Shown here: positions 59,035 through 64,000 of the stretch, piece after piece
Layout: each line of letters starts with the position of its first letter
Numbering within the stretch: position 1 is the first letter of the stretch
NCBI RefSeq assembly: GCF_024756275.1
Contig: NZ_JANUGQ010000003.1
Location: 342,583 to 406,582, forward strand
Source: Streptomyces pyxinae
GTDB taxonomy: Bacteria > Actinomycetota > Actinomycetes > Streptomycetales > Streptomycetaceae
Direction: 5' to 3'
Length of the DNA: 64,000 nucleotides
The notes under the pieces: model-generated
What the model saw: the letters and a program-made list of their open reading frames with translations, nothing else
Told to the model about the DNA's origin: nothing
Databases searched by the model: none
Translations under genes and position numbers: made by a program

Positions 59035-61924
59035 TTCTCCGCCTCTCGTTCCTCTCCGTCCGGTCCGGCGGGACCGCGAGCCACCACAGGGAGCGCGCCC
59101 CCGCCTCGGGGAGCGGATCGTCCGGGTCCTTCATCATTCGGCGCAGCAGCCAGTCGAGGCGGCGCCGGTCGTGCTCCTCGGTGATCAGCGCCGGCAACAG
59201 CGCCGCCAGCCCCCGCCGGGTCCGTTCGGTGCCGTCGGTGCGCACGGCCGAGCGCAGCCACGACTCCAGTGCGTCGACAGCCACTTCCTGGGACCGCGGG
59301 GTGTTCAGCGCGGTCCACATCAGGTCCGCGAGCGGCCGTACCAGACCCGGCCTGGTGGCGGCGAGCGCCAGCGGCAGCGGCCAGTCCCCCCATCCCGCCG
59401 GCACCGCGCCGGTGTACGTGTCCACGCTCCCGCCGCCCGCGTCGGTGCCCCGCGCGTCCCCGCTCCCGCCGGCCGCGTCGGTGCTGTCACCGGTGTGGCC
59501 GGTGTGACCGGTGTCATCGGCGTCACCGGTCCGGCCGGTGGGGCCGGTGTGACCGGGGCCGCCGGTCCGAGCCGTCGCTGCGGCCCCCGTCCCCGCAGCC
59601 GGTCCCGTCCCCGCCCCCGTGCCCACCGGCGTTCCCGCCGCCGTCTCGTCGTCCAGCACCTCGTCCACCGAGGTCACCGCGAGCCGGGCGGTGGTGACCA
59701 GGCCCAGGTCCTGGTACGCCTCCCGCCGGTCGCGGGTCCAGCGGTCCACCCGGCGCAGTACCCGGAGCCCGTCCGGCCGGGCCAGCAGCCGTACGACATT
59801 GAAGGAGGCGACCGCCAGCTGGTCACCCGAGTCCCGCACCCCGATCCGGGCCAGCGCGTCCAGGGCGTCGTCCGTCGTCGCCGCGCAACTCCCGTAGCCG
59901 AGCGCCATCGCGGCGGTCCAGCGCAGCGCCTTGGAGCCGGTCCTGCTCCACTCGCCGACCAGCCCCCGTACGGCCTTCCGGTGTGAGGCGTGGCTCGCCG
60001 CCTGGTCCAGCGCGGTGGCGGCGAAGACCCGGCGGCGCGGGGCACCCGCCTCCGCGAGCGGCCGGATCAACTCCGCGTAGCCGTGGTCGAAGTCGCGTAC
60101 GCACAGCTCCCCGGCGGCCACCGCGGCCCGCATCCACACCTGGGGGCGCGGATCGTCCGCGAGCAGTCGCAGCCAGCGCACCATCGGGGCCCGTACCGGG
60201 AAGTGCCGGTCCCAGAGCTCCGCGAGCACCGCGGCGGGCAGCGCCGAGCCCCGGTACCAGATCTGCCGGGCCGGCACCTCCACCCCGGCCACCTCCGCCC
60301 GGCCGTCGGTCAACTCGGCGCGGGAGAGGGCCAGATCGGCCTCCGGGTCGTCACAGAACAGCGGCCGGGCGGGCGTGTGGTCCGGGTCGCTCTGGACCGA
60401 CAGCTCCCAGGTGAGCAGATGGGCGGCGGAGGCGACCGCGCTGTGCGAGGCACCGCCCAGCACGGCGAGCGCGATCCGGAACGCCACCGGGTGGAAGAGC
60501 GCCGCCGTGCCGGAGCGCCCACCGCCCGCGCCGTCCCGTCCCCCGCCGCCCTCCGTACCGGCGGGGAACGGGACCAGCGCCCGGTCGACACCCGCGAACC
60601 ACTCCTGGGCCTGGGCGGCGGCCAGGCTCCGGCAGCCGGCCAGCAGCTGCGGTCGGGTGACCTCGCCCAGCAGATGTCCGGCCAGCAGCGAGGCGAGCAA
60701 CTCCGCCTCAACCGGGCGCAGATCGTCCAGCCCGACCGCCTCCGTGACCTCCGCGCTCTCCGCCAGTTCCTCCGCCCGGGCCAGCAACTCGTCCACTCCC
60801 GGGCCGGCCACCCCCGACTCGTTCGCGTGGACGACGGCCCGGTCGGCGGGCACCGCGCCGGTGCCCTCCGTACGGGTGTCGTCCGAGCGGGTGTCGTCCG
60901 GCCGGGTGTTGTCCGTACGGGTGCCCCCGGAGTGCCCCGGGTCGTCCCGGGTCACGGCCGCCGCCACCCGGTCCTCCAGCAGCTCCCGGAGCCGGGCGGT
61001 GCGCAACTCCCGGGTGGGCGCGGGCGGGCAGGCCATCCCGTACCGCCCGGTCAGTAGCGGCTGGGTCGCTGAGCCCAGGCCGACGACGATCACCGCGTAC
61101 CCCTGGCAGCCGTCCAGGGCCGCCGCGAGACCGTCCAGGTCCATCGCGTCCGGCGGCACTCCCGGCCCGGTGAGCGAGAGCTCCAGCAGATAGCCGCTGC
61201 CCTGCCGCGCCCCCTCCTCGCCCAGCTCAGCGACCAACTTCCGTACGCCGCCGTCCGGATCGACCCGCAGCAGCCGCCCGTCGGCCACGCCCCGCCCGGC
61301 CCCCCGCCGGGTCACCTCGTCCAGCACCGAGAGCGCGGTGCTGGTGCGACCGGTGCCGGGGGCGGCGCCCAGCACCAGCAGCCGGCGGGTGGAGAGCGCG
61401 TCGCGGAGCCGTACGTATCCCTCGGGCGGCACATGCACCCGCCGGAGCCGCCGCAGCTCCTCCACCGGCACCGCGCCACTGCGCAGCCCGGCCCCCGCCC
61501 GGCGGGCGTCCATCCGGAGGTGGATGTCCCCGATGTGGGCGCTGCCGATGTACGAGCGGTCGAAAGTGTTCAGGTCCCGGCCGGTGTTGAACAGCCGCCG
61601 GGTGGCGCGCCGGGCCCGGGAGGCGGCGGCCAGGTCGGTGGGCGCGTCCTCCCCCTGTTCGCCGGCGAGCGGGTCCCGGGTGTACTCCCGGAACCGCCCG
61701 GCGGCGCGCTCCCGTTCCGCCTCCAGCTCGTCCTGCTTCTCCCGGTCCTCCTGCTTCTCCCGGTCCTCCGGCCCGGACTGTCCGGCCGCCCCCGGCCCCC
61801 CGGCGCCCGCCGCCCCGTCGCCCGGTCCCGCCGCGTCCCGGTTTCCCCGCTCGCCGTCGCGCCGGGCCCGCTCCCCGCCGTCCGCCGCCGGCCCGGCGTC
61901 CGCGTACCGCTCCTCCTCGGCCAT
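59027..61924 (-). CDS. P-loop (degenerate) protein with helical repeats
   Basis: 965-aa protein. The N-terminal 110 residues are charged and disordered with EDREKQ repeats. A conserved FDRSYIGSAHIGDIHLRMDARR block (about 121-142) precedes a P-loop region, LLVLGAAPGTGRTSTALSV at 183-200. The Walker A lysine is replaced by Arg193, and no clear Walker B acid is seen in YAVIVVGLGSA. The C-terminal half has HEAT-like helical repeats (VWMRAAVAAGELCVRDF, ALRWTAAMALGYGS). The layout resembles STAND-like signalling NTPases of bacterial immune systems. The start lies 5 bases after the stop of the cyclase-like gene, with GGGAGGGA across the stop. Confidence 0.72.
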   Translation of the reverse strand: MAEEERYADAGPAADGGERARRDGERGNRDAAGPGDGAAGAGGPGAAGQSGPEDREKQEDREKQDELEAERERAAGRFREYTRDPLAGEQGEDAPTDLAAASRARRATRRLFNTGRDLNTFDRSYIGSAHIGDIHLRMDARRAGAGLRSGAVPVEELRRLRRVHVPPEGYVRLRDALSTRRLLVLGAAPGTGRTSTALSVLDEVTRRGAGRGVADGRLLRVDPDGGVRKLVAELGEEGARQGSGYLLELSLTGPGVPPDAMDLDGLAAALDGCQGYAVIVVGLGSATQPLLTGRYGMACPPAPTRELRTARLRELLEDRVAAAVTRDDPGHSGGTRTDNTRPDDTRSDDTRTEGTGAVPADRAVVHANESGVAGPGVDELLARAEELAESAEVTEAVGLDDLRPVEAELLASLLAGHLLGEVTRPQLLAGCRSLAAAQAQEWFAGVDRALVPFPAGTEGGGGRDGAGGGRSGTAALFHPVAFRIALAVLGGASHSAVASAAHLLTWELSVQSDPDHTPARPLFCDDPEADLALSRAELTDGRAEVAGVEVPARQIWYRGSALPAAVLAELWDRHFPVRAPMVRWLRLLADDPRPQVWMRAAVAAGELCVRDFDHGYAELIRPLAEAGAPRRRVFAATALDQAASHASHRKAVRGLVGEWSRTGSKALRWTAAMALGYGSCAATTDDALDALARIGVRDSGDQLAVASFNVVRLLARPDGLRVLRRVDRWTRDRREAYQDLGLVTTARLAVTSVDEVLDDETAAGTPVGTGAGTGPAAGTGAAATARTGGPGHTGPTGRTGDADDTGHTGHTGDSTDAAGGSGDARGTDAGGGSVDTYTGAVPAGWGDWPLPLALAATRPGLVRPLADLMWTALNTPRSQEVAVDALESWLRSAVRTDGTERTRRGLAALLPALITEEHDRRRLDWLLRRMMKDPDDPLPEAGARSLWWLAVPPDRTERNERRRNG

Positions 61925-61929
61925 GGCGA

Positions 61930-63009
61930 TCAGTCCCTCCCCGGCCGGCGGGCACCGGTGTCGCGCCCGATGCGCAGCCGGCCGACGCGGCTGTTGTGCA
62001 CCTGGGCCACATCGCCGTTGGTGATGTTGTACTGATCGCGCCCCGCCTGATACACCCCGGGCGCCGCGCCCTCGCCCCGGTCCCCGGGACCGTCGTCCCC
62101 GAAGTCCTCGTCCCCGAAGTCGTCGTCGAAGTCGTCGTCGAAGCCCTTGTCGTCGAGGCCCTCGTCCCCGGTCTCCCCGGCCCCGGAGCGCCGGGCCCCG
62201 GGCCCCCGGGTCCCGGCCTCACCGGCCGCGGGGGCGCCGCCCCGCCCGTGTCCCCCCGACCCCTCGGCTCCGCCCGCCGTCCGGGGGCCACCCACCCCCT
62301 TGGGACGGGCCTCTCCCTCGGCTCCACTCACTCCCTCGGGCCGACCCGTTCCCGGGGCTCCACCCTCCCCCTCGGGGCCACTCGCGCCCGCCGGCCCGTC
62401 CCCCGCCCCCGGGATGCGGGGGGCGGGCCGGCCGGGGAGGTGGAACCAGGCGGTGACCTCACTTCCCTTCAACTCCAGCCGGGCACGGGCATAGCCGGTC
62501 GGCTCGATGAACTTGCCGCCGTGGCTCACCACGTCGTCGTAGAGGGACCGGGAGACGCCCAGCACCAGATCGGCGGCCTCCGCGTCGAGCAGCCGGCGGG
62601 CCACGGCGGAGTTCGCCAGCCCGCAGGCGAGATCCACCGCCTGGCCGCTGATGCCCCAGGAGTCGTGCCGGACCGGGCCCACGTGCATGCCGACCCGCAG
62701 CCCCAACGGCACCCGCAGCGCCCGGTTCTCGGCGCGCAGCCGCTCGTGGACCTCGACCATCCAGAGGCCGAGCAGCCGGGTCACCGCGACCCGGCCGGCC
62801 ACCGACACCAGCACCCCGTCGCCGCGGTCCTCCATGTGGAGGGAGTCCGAGGCCACCCGGGCGTCCCGGAACGCCCCGTTCAGCACCCGGTAGATGCGCT
62901 GCCGCATCTCCGGCTTGGCCACGTCGTCGTAGCCGCTGGAACCGCGTGCGTCGACGTAGATCACCAACTCGTAGCGTGCCTCGGCGCCGTCCAGCGCATC
63001 GTGTTCCAC
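61930..63009 (-). CDS. Class III nucleotidyl-cyclase-like protein
   Basis: 359-aa protein; GTG 63009 has GGGGG upstream. Residues 12-193 form a nucleotidyl-cyclase-like domain. LVIYVDARGSS carries metal Asp20, RGDGVLVSV carries metal Asp64, and GLRVGMHVGPV matches the VGIHTGPV block of class III cyclases. The NxxxR-type transition-state motif reads AVDLACGLAN, with Asp for the usual Asn, and the adenine-specifying Lys is not obvious, so the product base cannot be predicted. A disordered Gly/Asp/Glu tail follows, ending with a VYQAGRDQYNITNG motif. Probably cytoplasmic. It heads the effector part of the operon. Confidence 0.75.
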   Translation of the reverse strand: MEHDALDGAEARYELVIYVDARGSSGYDDVAKPEMRQRIYRVLNGAFRDARVASDSLHMEDRGDGVLVSVAGRVAVTRLLGLWMVEVHERLRAENRALRVPLGLRVGMHVGPVRHDSWGISGQAVDLACGLANSAVARRLLDAEAADLVLGVSRSLYDDVVSHGGKFIEPTGYARARLELKGSEVTAWFHLPGRPAPRIPGAGDGPAGASGPEGEGGAPGTGRPEGVSGAEGEARPKGVGGPRTAGGAEGSGGHGRGGAPAAGEAGTRGPGARRSGAGETGDEGLDDKGFDDDFDDDFGDEDFGDDGPGDRGEGAAPGVYQAGRDQYNITNGDVAQVHNSRVGRLRIGRDTGARRPGRD

Positions 63010-63157
63010 CCGTGCCCCCTTGCTCGTTCTGTTCGCGCCGTCCCCCTTGTCCAACAGCTTCCGGCCGGGGACGCGGGCCGTCTGTAGCCGTTTACACATG
63101 CCGTCGGACCGTGTGGGGGGCCGGTCGGACGGGCTGACGGCGAGGTCTGCCGGGCCG

Positions 63158-63868
63158 CTACTCGCGGTGCCCCTCGGCGAGGAGGGCGAGCAGACCGGGA
63201 TCGAGGATCTCCACCGTGCGGTTGCCGGTGCGGACGACGTGCTGGGTGCGCAGCAGCCGCAGGGCCTTGGCGACCGCCTCCCGGCCGGCGCCGACCGTGG
63301 CGGCCAGCTCGTCCTGGGCCAGGTGCACGATCACACCCGGCCCTGAACTCCTTTGCTCCCGCGCGGTGTAAGGCCCGGTGGGGCGGACCTGGGACAGTTC
63401 GATCAGCCTGCTGGCGAGGCGCTGGAGCACGGTGAGCGAGGCGAGCGCGGAGCGCTCCTGGTCGGCGCTGCGCAGCCGGGCGGTGAGCTGGCGGATCACC
63501 AGCCCGCTGACCCGCGGGTGCAGGGCGAGGAAGCGCCGGAAGGCATCGCCGGGGATCACCTGCGCCTCGGTCGGCCCCAGCGCCCGTACGGTCGCGCTGC
63601 GCGGCGCGCTGTCCAGCGCGGCCATCTCCCCGAGCAGCTCCCCGGGGCCGCGCAGGCCCAGGATGAGGCCATTGGCCCCCCGGTCCATCGCCACAGAAAC
63701 GGTCACCCACCCCCGAACAATGATCAAGACATGACTGGACCGGTCGCCTTCCGTGAGTAGATGGGTGTCGGCGGCATAGCTCCGCCGGCTGCCGAGGGCC
63801 ATGACGCTCTCGTGCTCCTGGGCCGAGAGCGCCTGTGCGAACGCCGACTCGGTTTCGAGCAGCCCCAT
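63158..63868 (-). CDS. Crp/Fnr family regulator with intact cNMP pocket motif
   Basis: 236-aa regulator; ATG 63868 has GGGGGAG five bases upstream. The N-terminal cyclic-nucleotide-binding domain keeps the phosphate-binding cassette as GELLGE (about 76-81) and PRSATVRA (89-96), with the Glu and Arg-Ser expected to hold cAMP/cGMP-type ligands. A long dimerisation helix is followed by a winged helix with ELAATVGAGREAVAKALRLL. It is upstream of and co-oriented with the cyclase-like gene, 148 bases away, so it may read the cyclase product and control the operon. No Fe-S Cys cluster is visible. Confidence 0.9.
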   Translation of the reverse strand: MGLLETESAFAQALSAQEHESVMALGSRRSYAADTHLLTEGDRSSHVLIIVRGWVTVSVAMDRGANGLILGLRGPGELLGEMAALDSAPRSATVRALGPTEAQVIPGDAFRRFLALHPRVSGLVIRQLTARLRSADQERSALASLTVLQRLASRLIELSQVRPTGPYTAREQRSSGPGVIVHLAQDELAATVGAGREAVAKALRLLRTQHVVRTGNRTVEILDPGLLALLAEGHRE

Positions 63869-64000
63869 GCCCACTCCCCCCACGGAAGTCCGGGACGGCT
63901 GGATTTCGTTGGCGATGATGGTCGCAGAACGGCGCCCTGGGTGGGGGTGATTCCGCCATACTCGTCGTACTGCCCGGTAATCCGAGAACCCCCAGGTGGC
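63869..64000 (-). other. Upstream region of the Crp/Fnr gene
   Basis: 132 bases to the window edge with no gene supported. It should contain the promoter of the regulator gene; nothing distinctive was recognised. Confidence 0.4.

Noticed and set aside
41515..63868. Conservon (cvn) locus with a small Ras-like GTPase
   Set aside because: Conservons have a sensor kinase, roadblock protein, DUF742 protein and small GTPase of about 200 aa; none of these is present here.

Overview
The window is chromosomal DNA of very high G+C content with strong G/C bias at third codon positions. It looks like a Streptomyces or close relative. Supporting signs: a SpoIIE-type phosphatase fused to an anti-sigma kinase fold, a mycothiol-dependent maleylpyruvate isomerase-family enzyme, an LAETG (class E) sortase substrate, a secreted S1 protease with SGT-like layout, GTG/TTG starts with GGAGG-type ribosome sites, and one TTA (bldA-type) codon. 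A perfect parS palindrome at 11651-11666 suggests the origin-proximal core of the chromosome. The metG/aspS to dacA order also fits core chromosome (from memory, not checked). No rRNA, tRNA, CRISPR array or insertion sequence was recognised.

Region 1 (1-21.6 kb) is mostly core housekeeping. It holds a partial hypothetical gene, a Tat-exported PhoX-type phosphatase behind a PHO-box-like direct repeat, a TerF-like vWA protein behind five 11-bp phased repeats, metG and aspS converging on two terminators, a PAS-GAF-PP2C-HATPase signalling protein, parS, an AI-2E-family permease, a pirin, an SseB-like protein, an FadE5-like acyl-CoA dehydrogenase, an M18 aminopeptidase, two small DUF proteins and an NHL-repeat thioredoxin-like protein.

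Region 2 (21.75-24.1 kb) is an accessory island with less biased base use. A divergent XRE-type regulator carries a TTA codon and a beta-rich C-terminal domain. Opposite it is a translationally coupled operon: a 55-aa CxCxxC peptide, a 152-aa protein with a Cys-containing C-terminal tail, and a SAM methyltransferase behind a hairpin. A 20-bp palindrome lies between the two units. This could be an undescribed peptide-modification or signalling module.

Region 3 (24.6-41.4 kb) contains an S1 protease, a LysR regulator with an in-frame repeat insertion, a nitrilase-family amidase, a mycothiol-dependent enzyme, a GntR-MFS pair, a cytochrome P450, a D,D-carboxypeptidase, a universal stress protein, cobL-cobM, a MarC protein, a small membrane protein with its winged-helix regulator behind a strong operator, an LAETG surface protein and an alpha/beta hydrolase. 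Many intergenic gaps carry short tandem or direct repeats.

Region 4 (41.5-63.9 kb) is the most striking part: about 22 kb of co-oriented, mostly 4-nt-overlapping genes. In transcription order they encode a Crp/Fnr-type cNMP-binding regulator, a class III nucleotidyl-cyclase-like protein, a P-loop/helical-repeat protein with a degenerate Walker A, an SPFH-like protein, a PycTM-like three-helix membrane protein, an exported membrane-anchored vWA protein, a small low-complexity protein, a large tubulin/FtsZ-like protein, a large membrane protein with a Tyr-rich disordered tail, a pseudokinase-GTPase, and a GAP1-like tail-anchored protein. The parts resemble predicted NTP-dependent conflict systems (GTPase/tubulin/vWA type) joined to a cyclic-nucleotide, Pycsar-like module. 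This is the best candidate for an undescribed system in the window.
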